The translations under genes and the position numbers were made by a program. A DNA stretch of 64,000 nucleotides, taken from the NCBI GenBank assembly GCA_030549495.1, contig JAUIRK010000397.1:186001-250000 (forward strand), read 5' to 3'. The notes beneath the pieces are model-generated. The model was not told the origin of the DNA and did no database searches. It was given only the letters and a program-made list of their open reading frames with translations. Of the stretch, positions 47,585 to 58,704 are shown in pieces; position 1 is the first letter of the stretch, and every line of letters starts with the position of its first letter. This DNA is from Nectonema munidae. Its lineage: Eukaryota; Nematomorpha; Nectonematoida; Nectonematidae.

Positions 47585-48310
47585 ATTGTATTATTGTACT
47601 TTACCAATGAATTGGAATAAAAGAACTTCAACAAAAGGTGGATATCAAAGGAAATGTACTAATAAAAATTGTCAAAAATATAAAACATCAAAGTCTATTG
47701 GGCAAAATTCCTTTTTTGCCAAATCAAATTTAAAATTAAGTCAGTGACTACATGTCATGTATTTATGTAGCTTGGAAATTTCTCTTAAAAATACAACTTT
47801 AATTCGAAAAACTGTTATAGATTTGTATAGTTTTTTAAGAGAAATTTGTAGAAATCATATGGTTAAAAATCCCATTAAACTTGGAGTGCCAGGTAAAATT
47901 GTTGAACTTGATGTGTCATGCTTTTCATATAAGGTTAAATTTCATAAAGGAAGAGCTCCAGAAAAAGCTATATGGATTTTTAGTCTGGTTCATACCTCTT
48001 TTCATTCTTCTGTTGGATATATGGAGATAGTAAAAGACAGAACAGCCAACACACTTTTGCCAATTATTCAAAAAGTCATAAGACGGAACTACAATCCATT
48101 CTGATCTTATTCGAAAATACAAAAAAAAATTGAACCTAAATCATAAAACTAAATGATTCTCTGAATTTTGTTGATAAGAACTCGGGGGTTCACACAACCG
48201 ATAGAATCTTATTGGGGAAGAAAAAAAGATAAAGTCAAAAAGATGAAAGGATGTAGAAAAAATATGTTAGAAACACATATTCGAGATGATTTGGAGAGAT
48301 AGATATGGGG
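47585..48310 (+). pseudogene. Merlin (ISXO2-like) transposase remnant
   Basis: The N-terminal part near 47590-47745 has GGYQRKCTNKNCQKYKTSK, a zinc-ribbon-like segment. The longest open frame (47757-48104) contains KLGVPGKIVELDVSCFSYKV, where the Asp matches the first catalytic residue. It then has KFHKGRAPEKAIWIFSLVH and VKDRTANTLLPIIQKVIRRN, the ISXO2-like DDE domain signature. Past the stop, the other frame gives LNFVDKNSGVHTNRIESYWG and RKKDKVKKMKGC, the C-terminal end of the family with the E of RIESYW. Stops and frameshifts show it is inactive. Confidence 0.85.
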
Positions 48311-51300
48311 AAACCGCTTTTGAAAATGTATGCTCGCAAATTTTACAACAATATCAAATTTTATAATGTTTTTCAATTGATTAATCAATATGTATTTTCA
48401 GTTAAATATTTTTTCATGCTCAATAAATTTTTTTTTTATTATTATAATTATTTACAGGTAATGTATATAATACTAACTTTAAAATTAAAATCAGGTTTTG
48501 TTAATACTCACTCTAAAATTAAATCACTCCACCTGTTTTACTAACAGTAACTCTAAAATCTAATTTATTTTTATTTATAGTTTAAAATTAGATAAAAAAA
48601 AACACCAACTCAAGGTAATTTTCTGGAGTTAGATTCTTCACTTAAATTTTTTGGAGTCAGATTCTACACTTGGTCCAATGATTTTATCGAAGATTAAAAT
48701 GGGGAATTTAACTTTGATGAATCATGTTATATCATGAAAAAAAATAGCCTGTACAACTAGGGTAGTTTTTTCTGTACCACTGATATTGAACCCGTATATA
48801 TAAAACTTGACAAGCCTCGCAGTAAATTTTATAAAGACCCTTCGTCAAACCGATCATGTCACTAATGTATAAACTAAAAAAGGATTTAATTAAAAAAAAG
48901 CTAGTTTATTAAATAAAATTTTATTTGGAATTTGAATGCATTTTCATAAACTTACAATTTTTAATTATGACTTTTTTTTTGTTTTGAGAGATTTTCCATT
49001 TCCGCGGAACACCTCCTTCATCTTTCTTTTTGTGATTTATATTTATATATTTTGGTTTATTTTAGTCTCACATTATTTAAAATCAAAACAATAGTTTATT
49101 TAAAAAATAATAACCTCATTTGTTTGAAATAAACTTGAATATTGAATGAAAATAAAAAGTTTTGTACCAATCAATGCATGAATTGCAGCTATTTTCGTAA
49201 GTTCATTTGGCGACGACAATACGAAAACAATTTCCTTTAAAGAAATTCTAAAATTAATAATTGTAAACTTTTCTGAATAAACATTTTTTATACTTATCAT
49301 AGTTTATTATAAACTGGCTTCACCATCTGTCAATGAGGATGGCCTTGCCTTTATCCTAGCTTACCAAGATCGACCATTTATTAAATAATAAGTTCTCTTC
49401 CTAACTCTCCGAAAGACTTGCCAACATTAAAGTTTGGGCATTTTTCCTTAAATAATATTATTACAGTTCAACTTCATACATACGAACAAGTGCGGAGACG
49501 ACTTATTTTTTTGGATACATGAAAAAACGGTTTATAGGTTTTGATGAGAGACACCCTGGTTAGCTGGGAAAACGGCCATGCCCGGAAGGGCGAATGGATG
49601 ATGATGATGGTGATGATGAGAGACACGTTGGAATATTCAGTTGACACCGAACAGTAGATGTTATGTATGTTATTTGTCACTTATGTAAAAATCAAGTTGG
49701 CTTCGAGACATTCGTTTCTATCTCAAAGTAAAAGTAAAAAAAAATTGTTTAAATACGCGTGGTTGACAACTACAATTTTTTATGATGGTATAAATTTTGG
49801 TCATAGAGTTCATACATATATGAAGTGTCTGCGCGATAACTAATTCTGGATGCTCTGAAATAAAAAATAAAGCAAGAAGGGTAAAATCACGACAGGAAAG
49901 TGGTTCAAATACGTTGACAGATTTCTTTTATGTATGATCCAGTATCATTTTTTTCAAGTATCTTGTTTCATGTTTTGATTTTTAAATATTCATCCCTTTT
50001 AAATTTATTGAAAGATAAAAAATCTCAAGTATTCTGAATAAAAACCTAATTTAAATAAGTTATGTTTAGAAAATGAAACATTTTTCCATTATAATAAAAT
50101 AAATTCGCGTTAGTATAAAATTACTTTTTGCAAGACATTGGGTTGTAATCCCTTTCATCCTCGCCCAATATAAAGAAAAGCTGTGAAAACATTTGGCTAT
50201 AATAGGCTACATAAGTTCTATAAACAGCCACCTAATACCTTCCAAATAATTTGGAAAAGTATTCATAAATACGATGAAAATTTACTGCTTATTCAACAGT
50301 GTGCATCTGTCCTGGAAAACAATGTACAAACGGAATTATAATGTTTTATTTTATTCGATTTCATTTTTTCAAAACTCCAAACTTCATAGTATTTAGGAAC
50401 TGATTTGTCACGTATCTAAATAAAGAAATTAATATAAAATGTAATCATTAGTTGAACCAATTTTTTTGTCTAAAAGTCTGCATTATTTTGTCACCGATAA
50501 ACTATGATAAAGTTATAAAAGATTTTACTCTCTGTTTTTGTCTAGGTTTTTTACTATAGTGTTTACTGTAGACATAGTTAAATTTTGGTCAGCTGAAGTT
50601 GAGGATAATATATTTAGGCTCTAGATATCGCGGGTATTTGTATCAGATGTCGGAGCTTCTCTAAAAACTTTTTATTTGGAAGTTCGATACACAAAGAAAT
50701 CTCCGGTAAAGTTGAATGCTGCTATGAGCAAATTTTGATCTCTCGAAGATTCTTTGTGGAGCATTTTAATAAGTTTTAAAACTTTTTTTAATTTCCAATC
50801 TCAATTTAATTTAGAAATATGGTTTTTTGACTCTGAAATATTGTTCGTCTAAAGGTGAGATATAATTGGATACTAAACGGTTTGATACAACAAACTCTAA
50901 TTTTTTTAAATAAGGCTATCGAAATAATTTCAAAAGTTTGGCTTATAGTCTTGAAGACTGCAAAAAAAAGTCTTTCATTTTTACGAGCATCCAGTAAATC
51001 CTTCTTAAATCAGGATCAGTCCTAATATAAAAATCAGCAGAATTTGAACTTGGATGAGGCAAATGATCAGGAAAACTCGTAAGTATTCTAATGTAATTAA
51101 AGTTAAAGAATCGAATTTGAAAGGAAAATTTTTCAATTTTTAAAAAACAAAAAATAATATAATTCAAAAAATCGTGTTTTTTAAAGTTACGATTATGACG
51201 TTCCCTCTGTTCAGTTATGGATCAAGTTATACAATCGTAAAACACAGAAACAACTATTGAAGAATATTTTACCCTGGGATGCAATATCGAAATCACTTTT

Positions 51301-51440
51301 AAATGTATATTGTATTTGTCAGCTCATGTTTAGGCGTATTTTTAAGCTTCGCACAAATTTTAACTATAATTGTAACAACTTTAAAAACGAGTTAAATTTT
51401 AAAATTTGTTTTCAAAAATTCCACTCCATACATGATTCTT
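48311..51440. other. Non-coding AT-rich tract
   Basis: Contains repeated GGAGT(T/C)AGATTCT(T/A)CACTT motifs near 48625-48675 and a (GAT)n microsatellite near 49594-49620. No open frame here has a recognisable domain. Confidence 0.4.
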
Positions 51441-51611
51441 TTATCGTTGCGCGGGTGAAGCGTTTTTTCCCTGCAGTACTCCTCTTCTTTGCCCTTTAGT
51501 TTTCAGAGTCCTTTTTATCTTCGAAAGACCAGTTTTGTTCGTACTCTTGGCTACCCGCAATTGTTGATGCCCGCTTGCCCCTCGGATAAATCCCTTTTCG
51601 CTTAGGACTCC
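51441..51611 (-). other. Unrecognised basic open frame, possible exon
   Basis: On the minus strand a pyrimidine-rich tract ending in GGTAG near 51611 could be a splice acceptor. The following frame reads TGVLSEKGFIRGASGHQQLR and on through TNKTGLSKIKRTLKTKGQRR to a stop at 51441. It is Lys/Arg-rich, and its composition is less AT-rich than its surroundings. I could not assign it to a family. It may be an exon of a divergent neighbour of the ABC transporter, or chance. Confidence 0.25.
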
Positions 51612-51624
51612 AGTGTCTACCATT

Positions 51625-52337
51625 CAAAAAAGAACAGTAAAAAAAAGAGGGAAAAAGCAAATATGCAAAATTTGAACGATGCCATCGTTTTACTGAGAGT
51701 TTTTCTGAGACAGATTTTGCGAGTCGAAGTCAGAAGAGAAATAATGTCTTCCCCAATTCCTAGAAGTGGATATTGCGTTATCTTTTTATTGATTTTCACT
51801 GATTTAAATATTTAATTTCAATTCTTTAAGTACTAACATTAATTGTTGAGCGGTATCAACTTTTTTGAAAAAGAATGTATAACACTTTATTGCCAATGTA
51901 ACTTAAGTTGCTCATCTTGCTCTTCATTTTTAACGGACACAGATTGATTTGTGTACCTTTTTTGATTCAAAAAACGTCCTAGCATACTTCATGATGCAAA
52001 ACGACAGATTTTTCTTTGTCATCACGATTAATACAGTTCTTGCCTTTTGTTTAAACGAGTTTAAAGAAAATGCTTTCTCATAATTCTAAGGAAACTAGCC
52101 ATTCTTTGCTCTAATTTAGCATTTTTCATTTCTATACAAAATAAAAGAGAAAGAATATAAGGCAAATTTTTGATTGTTGGTCTTCGGATTTCTATAGATC
52201 CACTCTAATTTTCCTATGTTCTTGGAGTCCAGTCAGATCTTTTACCCTGCAACCACGACACAACTGCGCATTGTGTCAGAGTAGCGACATAACTCACAAG
52301 CTTTACTCATTAGTTCAAGCGTCCTCCAGACGTACGC
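51625..52337. promoter_or_regulatory. Presumed upstream region of the ABC transporter gene
   Basis: About 0.7 kb directly before the transporter start, with GC content rising toward the ATG. No TATA box or other motif is convincing. Its role as promoter is inferred from position only. Confidence 0.25.
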
Positions 52338-53489
52338 ATGATGTGGTCGGGTAATGCGTTCACGTTTTTCACTCTCTTCTACTTCTCGGTCAATTTCGTC
52401 GACTTCATCCTCTTCTCAACTTACCTGTGCACACACTTTTCCCGATCCTCTGTAAGCGGTGCTAAATGTTCTGCATCCTCCTTTCTCTCGATTCCCGCTA
52501 ATCCGTTGGCCTCGTTTGAGCAGAGCTTTGACTTATGGATCCTATCCCTGATTCAGTGCGCGCTGTGCACAGGCTTTGTCCTGTCCCTCGGTTTTCGTCC
52601 ACGCCGGAAAAGGGCAAAAGCTTTCACCCTCATTCTATCCTTCTTCGTGACTTCCAAATTATGCTATATCATGGCCAAAGTTCTTTACATCGACTTTTAC
52701 ACGCCTCTTTGGTGGAAGCTTGCTCGCCACACAAATCTCATCACTGTTCTTTGGTGTTGTGCTTCTGGGCTTTTAAGCGTGTTCTCTTCGAATTTAATTT
52801 TGAATAAAATTCCTCTCTCGCCATATCAACCTCTGCTTCTTGTGAACAACAATATTGAGGGAGTAAAGCATGAAAGTAAGATGGAACACTCTTGCTCTGA
52901 CCCTGATCCCAAGAGCCAAATACCAGCTTCTCTAGCTAAAAAGTCGTCCTCTATCAAGAGATTACTACTTATGGCGATTGTTGACTACTGGCTCATTCTT
53001 CTCGCAACGCTCTTCCTACTGATAGCTGCTATTTCCGATATATTCACACCATTTTACACTGGTGAAATAATTGACTCCATCGTAATTGAAAAGTCTCGCG
53101 CGAAATTCATCCGTTCTCTCTTCACCCTCATCGTTGTATCTGTGATCAGTTCCTTTGCCGTTGGGTTGCGCGGGTGTCTCTTCAAAATTTGCATCTCCAG
53201 ACTCAACATTCGTATACGCAAATCACTTTATCGCTCTCTTCTGCTCCAAGATATCGCATTTTATGATGTTAACAATTCTGGTGAAATCACATCTCGTTTG
53301 TCAACCGACACTTCAACGGCAGCCAATTCGATTGGCTTAAATTTGAACGTGTTCACACGAAGTTTTGTCAAACTCATCGGCATTATACTGTTCATGGGGA
53401 AGCTGTCTTGGCAGTTGAGTATTGTGTCGTTTGTTTCACTTCCCATTATCTTTGTTATATCAAAGTTTTATGGTAAATTCTATGAAAAG
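52338..53489 (+). CDS. TAP/TAPL-like half ABC transporter, exon 1
   Basis: Encodes 384 residues from two tandem ATGs at 52338 and 52341. The first 150 or so residues form about four hydrophobic segments, like the N-terminal TMD0 of TAPL (ABCB9). A polar Ser-rich linker follows, then the ABC-B exporter membrane domain: TPFYTGEIIDSIV, LRGCLFKICISRLNIRIRKS, LYRSLLLQDIAFYD, NSGEITSRLSTDTSTAANSI and the helix ending FYGKFYEK. DIAFYD-x-x-x-x-GEITSRLSxD is the diagnostic ABCB intracellular-loop motif. The exon ends at a GTATTT donor in phase 0 and joins 53704. TAP/TAPL proteins move peptides across ER or lysosomal membranes. Family membership is firm. The exact orthologue (ABCB9 versus TAP1/2) is inferred from the TMD0-like part. 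No stops interrupt the frame, in contrast to everything around it. Confidence 0.88.
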
Positions 53490-53703
53490 GTATTTTTTAT
53501 TATATAATATCAGTATAATTTCTTTTCATTAGAGTATTTATCATCGTCACCATAATCATCATCATCCTCACACATCATGCTCTACAAAGCCATTTTCTCA
53601 TTATCATCGCTACCAACTCCAACTTCAACAGCATCAACCCATACTGTCTGTATATTCATGATATATCATACTGGAAATAATCCTTGATCCGACTCATTTT
53701 TAG

Positions 53704-53898
53704 ATATCCGAAAAGGTTCAGACTTCGCTAGCAAATGCAAATCAAATAGCGGAAGAATGCTTGGCCTCAATCAAAACTGTTCGAAGTTTTGCTGCTGAAA
53801 ATTGCGAATTTGACAGATACTCTAAATCTCTCAAATCAACATATGCCTTAATGAAGCGGGAAGCTCATCTATACGCAGGATACATGTGGACAACAAAT
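53704..53898 (+). CDS. TAP/TAPL-like half ABC transporter, exon 2
   Basis: Sixty-five codons, after a TTTTTAG acceptor and before a GTATGT donor, both in phase 0. The translation runs ISEKVQTSLANANQIAEECL, then ASIKTVRSFAAENCEFDRYS and ends YAGYMWTTN. The AxAxxxAEExLxxIxTVRSFxxExxExxRY motif is the standard ABCB coupling-helix region that follows exon 1. The intron before it is 214 bp. The intron after it is about 7.3 kb. Confidence 0.9.
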
Positions 53899-53989
53899 GT
53901 ATGTTTTTTTTTTAAATTTTTTTTAGAATTTTTTATTTATAAAAAGAAATTTATGTCAAGTAAATGAAATAAAGTTTTGGAAAAGTTAA

Positions 53990-54119
53990 CCCATTAAGTA
54001 CCATAGAAATCAGACGATATTTAAAAAAACGCAGACGATTTATATTCAAAGTCATTGGAAAAAGCCGACGAAGATGAAATTACTTATGTTCCCAAGTGGG
54101 AACATTGCGACTTAATGGG
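53990..54119. mobile_element. TTAA-flanked MITE, copy 2
   Basis: A 130-bp element with TTAA at 53986-53989 and 54120-54123. The ends read CCCATTAAGTACCA and the complement of GCGACTTAATGGG. It shares the interior and the threefold CAGACGA/CCGACGA motif with the copy at 573-701 and has a complete TGTTCCCAAGTGGGAACA palindrome near its right end. Located about 90 bp after exon 2 of the ABC transporter, inside the intron. Confidence 0.85.
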
Positions 54120-54124
54120 TTAAG

Positions 54125-54290
54125 ACTGAGATGGTTTGGCCATACATAAATAGGAGATCAAAAGGAGAGTTTATCAAAAAGGCCAAAAATAATCTGGAAG
54201 AAGTAGTTGAGAAAGATATGAGAAAAGGAAATGTAAAAATAGGTGATGATTAAAATAAGAAAAAATTGGAGGCGAAAAATTGAATAAATA
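54125..54290 (+). pseudogene. LINE ORF2 C-terminal remnant
   Basis: RLRWFGHT at the start, then in shifting frames RPKIIWKK, EVVEKDMRKGNVKIGDD and WRRKIE. This is the usual LRWxGHV...GRPKxxWxEVVxKDM...KWRRxI ending of many invertebrate LINE ORF2 proteins. Several frameshifts. It has no link to the minus-strand RT just downstream. Confidence 0.65.
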
Positions 54291-54699
54291 TTTATTCGTA
54301 GTTGTAGAGCAAAAGGGATAAAAGAAATTTTATCGAGATGACGTGTCATGGAAAGCATATATAATGTAAATGACAAGATATAGTTTATTATGGATAAATG
54401 ATGTAGAATATGATAAGAAAGAAAAATTGAAAGTGTTAAATTTGAATTTGTTTTAAGAATAATATATTTTTTAATATATTTTTTGCTGATAAATGCTCTC
54501 CTGTTATTTGAGAAAAATTCATGATTATGCTTATTTAAAAGCTTGAATGCACGTAGTAAATTAGAGCGAAAGGTATTCAAAAAATATTCTCCTATTGCTA
54601 AATTGAATTTATTTTTTTTTGTCTTTTTGAAAATACCATATAACATGATTTTTCTAAATTTAAGGGCAATTTATTTGGCAAGTACCTATTTTTCATTTC

Positions 54700-55063
54700 C
54701 TTAAGGGACACGTGTATTTTTTCATAATATTCTTAAAAATCAAAGTGATATCGTCGACTTACATTATTATTTTTCCTTTGTTTTTAAGACAATGACAAAT
54801 GTCGTTTATGAATACCAAAAACAATAGGGGACCCAGAATGGAGCCTTGAATAACTTCAGATTTAGAATGAAAGAAATCAGATTTAGTTTCATCATGATAA
54901 ACATAGTTTGGAAGGAAAGATAGATAGCTTTTGATGAAAGTATAAATATATTTTGCCGTTTTCCTATTTTATAAAGTTCATAAAAAAGCAATTTATCGTT
55001 AACCGTATCAAATGCTTTGCTAAAATCTATAAAAAAAGGCAAATTGTTATTTTTTATTTTCAT
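54700..55063 (-). pseudogene. LINE reverse transcriptase fragment
   Basis: On the minus strand the frame opens LPFFIDFSKAFDTVNDKLLF and YELYKIG, the first catalytic Asp block. After a frame change it gives SEVIQGSILGPLLFLVFIND and later VDDITLIF, matching the QGSxLGPLLFLxxxND block and a degraded YADD (VDD preceded by a stop). Sequence beyond it down to 54160 is open for 162 codons but only weakly LINE-like. A dead RT core; group not determined. Confidence 0.75.
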
Positions 55064-55489
55064 GAATCAATGAATCAGTAATATGGGAGGATAATTTAGT
55101 TATTGCTTCTTCACTTGATCTTGCAAAAAATACCAAACTGATCTTCAGAGGAGAAGTTAATGGGGAAAAGAAACTTTAAAATGTAGAAATTCCTGATTCA
55201 AATGTCCGGCCACGATAAAACCAAAATTAATTTGAACGTATTTTTTAACTTTCATGGGAAAATCTGACACTATTTTCTAGAGCAACATTACTGGATATGC
55301 AATAGCGCATATTCAACCCGAAAGCTGAAAATGATTGGCTGGGCAGTTAGCAGCAGTTGGCGCGAAACTGGAGAATTGTCCAGTTTTTCCAACCAATGGG
55401 CGTTGAGCTTGATAACCTTATCGGTGCCAGAAGGGTGGTCGAGAGTCCCCATCTCCATGGCATCTTTACTCCTGGCAGGCTCGTCTTGT

Positions 55490-55915
55490 CAGCCATAGCT
55501 CCAGCTCCAGGCTAATGACGCAGTCCCATATCTTCATCTTGTATCCTCCATGGAATCCATGGGCTCTGGACGGCTCGTCCGCCGGGTTGTCCTCGGATCA
55601 GACGTGTTCCATGTTCATCCTGAGAGAATCTGTCCATTAGCTGGTGGCTTCAAACCACAGAAGGAGCTTTCGAACGCATCCGATAGCTGCTATGGGGTCT
55701 GAAATGATTCCTCTTTTTGCCCATAGGAAGTGTGCCAGGATGATGGCCAGGAGCTCCAGCTCCGTGATGTGCCATTCTCTTTGGTGTATCGGGACAGACC
55801 ACTTTTCCCCATCTGCCACGATGCCAATTCCAGTGAGGCATGCATCCACGTGGACCACGCGATGAGCTTTGGCGGGATCCCCAAACTCCAATTTATCAGG
55901 ATGGTATACGACAAA
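55490..55915 (-). pseudogene. Retroelement RNase H fragment (DIRS-like)
   Basis: The minus-strand frame reads LEFGDPAKAHRVVHVDACLT, GIGIVADGEKWSVPIHQREW and HITELELLAIILAHFLWAKR. Further on, in another frame, SEDNPADEPSR appears near 55570. The D...E...D pattern (VDAxLTG, ITELELLA, NPADxxSR) is that of retroelement RNase H, most like tyrosine-recombinase (DIRS/PAT/Ngaro) elements. The region from about 55300 is noticeably GC-richer than its surroundings. No RT or recombinase was found next to it. Confidence 0.65.
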
Positions 55916-55929
55916 TTTTCAAAGCTATA

Positions 55930-56785
55930 TTACTGAAAATGGTAACCGCGTTATAAAACAGTTTTTTTCAAAGCTCGATTGCTCAAAACATTAATGCGCT
56001 TTATGCGCCGAAAAATACGATGTCAATAAAACAAAGGGGTTATACAATCGAAATCTATAGCAATATAAATGTTCAAGAGTGCATCTAATTTGGAAGCTAA
56101 ATTATACATTACTTAGTGGTGCATGAAAATTTTATACATACTATAATAGACGCTTTTCATTTCATCCTTTTTTGATGTTTGTTTAGTTTAATAAATCAAT
56201 CCAAAAGTGTATTTTCAAAACTTTTTTTTATTAAATTATAAAAATAATCCATAATGATTTTAATCGAAAACATGTCAGACTTTGATTTTAGAAAAAATAA
56301 CAGCATTGAACATTAATATTATATCATTACAAAGTCCAGTTATCTAAAATGGTAAACATTGCTCTAGGTCTGTAGAAGGCTTCCAATACTGTTGTTGGAG
56401 CATCTCTTTTCAAACAGATCTCATTGTTGCAAATGACAAGCCAAGTATTCACTTTACTCTTTGCTAAGAGATATAGATCACGAACTAGATCATTGAATTC
56501 AGATTGGTTTCTCGACATATTTAAATTGAGCTACATTTTGTCTATCTTGACATTCGTAATCATTTGAGTTGATCATGGAATTACTTTATATTTAAAAGCG
56601 TGGCTGTGGTGCAGGAATGTCATTTAAATATCCAAAAATTCGATAGATTCGTTGTTTTTCCTGTTTCGAGCTGCAAATAAATAAAAGAAAATTAGACCAA
56701 AAAAGTATATATTTTTGATTTACAAATTTTTCAAAAAACAAATTTAAAGGACTACCTTCAATATCTGTTAAGGATACGTAGCAAT
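55930..56785. other. Non-coding intron sequence
   Basis: Minus-strand open frames at 56327-56518 and 56592-56789 could be degraded parts of the MULE-like remnant that follows, but I recognise no motif in them. Confidence 0.35.
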
Positions 56786-56789
56786 ACAT

Positions 56790-57841
56790 CGAGCAGTTCT
56801 TTGGATCTTTCTACATCACTGAAACTCAAACTTTAAAAGAAATGTATCTCTTAATACTTTTTCATGTAGCATCTGAGATTCGTCTGGCTTCCCATTTACA
56901 TTCAACTTGAATGCATGATTTTTTGATTCACATATATTATTCGTCCATAAGCTTGGAATACTTTTATTTTTTTGACGAGGCACGAAAACATAGGGAAATC
57001 CTAACTGAAGTTGTTCTACGAATGAGTTTCTTCTCTTGAAACATGCAACGAAGCAACGTCCACGGTTAAATGTCCTGCCAACGCTTAAAAAACATCCATT
57101 ATCTATGGCTGATTTGAAATGTTGAATTCAATTATTTGTATACAAAATATAAGAAGGAGGTGAGTTTGGAACTGTTATATTTTTTGTATATAGTGTATAG
57201 CACAAAGACCAATATTCAAAGCATTGATATCTTTTAAAATGACTAGTTTAGTTTTTTCATTTGTTCTAATATATGTTGAATGGGAAAATCTACTATTGCC
57301 ATGATATATATCTCACGGATATATACCTATATACTCATAAGTTATAAAGTTTACAATTTCATCATCAGAAGTAGCTTATTTTTCTTTTATAGGATGTATC
57401 TTTTTTAAGCTAGAATAGTACTTTCTCCACATGATAGCTTGAAGATTACTCGAACTTTTAACTTTGCTGAGAATAGAAATTTCCCCTTTATTGTCGAAAT
57501 AACAAAAATATTTTTTTAAAGAATTTTTAAACCAAACACCACAATCATCAAAATATTTATTAACATTATACGATTTACGTAATAAAAAAGCAATATTTTG
57601 TTTCAAGTGGTACAAGTGTAGGTGATTAGGCTAATTTCTTTTTTATAAATAAAAAGCATTCCTTTTTAGAGAGAAATTCATCTTTTAGATTAATAAAATA
57701 ATCATCCGTGTTATTGAAAAAATAGGCACAATAAGCATGGTTATTATTAATCTTACTTGAAATATAGGATAAATCAGACTTATTAGTTTTATTCAGAGAT
57801 TTCAGAAACTTTGAACCTTCATCATTTACAAGACAAAACAC
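56790..57841 (-). pseudogene. MULE-like transposase remnant
   Basis: Read on the minus strand from 57841. A first frame contains DEGSKFLKSLNKTNKSDLSY and lies over the first unit of the 155-bp array. Then comes HLHLYHLKQNIAFLLRKSYN, which resembles the C-x-FHxKQxIxRKxxxL segment of MULE transposases. Further downstream are GRTFNRGRCFVACFKRRNSF, VEQLQLGFPYVFVP and LWTNNICESKNHAFKLNVNG, the last resembling the xTNNxxEsxNxxFK block. No catalytic Asp was placed with certainty. Stops separate all parts. Assignment is tentative. Confidence 0.45.
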
Positions 57842-58704
57842 ACTTTTCAGTATTTAATTGTGATAAAGACCTATCAATAGGCACAATAATCATGGTTTTT
57901 CTTAATCATACTTGAAATATAGGATAAATCGGACTTATTAGTTTTATTCAGAGATTTCAGAAACTTTGAACCTTCATCATTTACAAGACAAAACACACTT
58001 TTCGGTATTTAATTGTGATAAAGACCTATCAATAGGCACAATAATCATGGTTTTTCTTAATCATACTTGAAATATAGGATAAATCAGACTTATTAGTTTT
58101 ATTCAGAGATTTCAGAAACTTTGAACCTTCATCATTTACAAGACAAAACACACTTTTCAGTATTTAATTGCGATAAGGACCTATCAATAGGCGCAATAAT
58201 CATGGTCTTTATTAATCATACTTGAAATATAGGATAAATCGAACTTATTAGTTTTATTCAGAGATTTCAGAAACTTTGAACCTTCATCATTTACAAGACA
58301 AAACACTTTTCAGTATTTAATTGCGATAAGAACCTATCAATAGTCGCAATAACCATCGTCTTTATTAATCATACTTGAAATATAGGATAAATCGGACTTA
58401 TTAGTTTTATTCAGAGATTTCAGAAACTTTGAACCTTCATCATTTACAAGACAAAACACACTTTTCAGTATTTAATTGCGATAAGAACCTATCAATAGTC
58501 GCAATAACCATCGTCTTTATTAATCATACTTGAAATATAGGATAAATCAGACTTATTAGTTTTATTCAGAGATTTCAGAAACTTTGAACCTTCATCATTT
58601 ACAAGACAAAACACACTTTTCAGTATTTAATTTCGATAAGGACCTATCAATAGGCACAATAATCATGGTTTTTCTTAATCATACTTGAAATATAGGATAA
58701 ATCA
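57731..58704. repeat. Tandem array, 155-bp unit, about 6.3 copies
   Basis: CATGG or CATCG anchors at 57736, 57891, 58046, 58201, 58354, 58509 and 58664 give 155-bp spacing, with one 153-bp unit. Units are nearly identical over blocks such as CTTGAAATATAGGATAAATC and ACTTTGAACCTTCATCATTT. The first unit lies inside the minus-strand frame 57626-57841, so the array seems to have grown from a piece of transposase-like coding sequence. The last unit breaks at about 58704, where composition changes sharply. Confidence 0.93.

Noticed and set aside
54158..54646. A 162-codon minus-strand frame as a gene
   Set aside because: Highly hydrophobic AT-driven composition, overlapped by a clear + strand LINE ending; only weak LINE likeness.
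57731..58704. Possible CRISPR array from regular 155-bp repeats
   Set aside because: Whole units repeat head to tail with no variable spacers.
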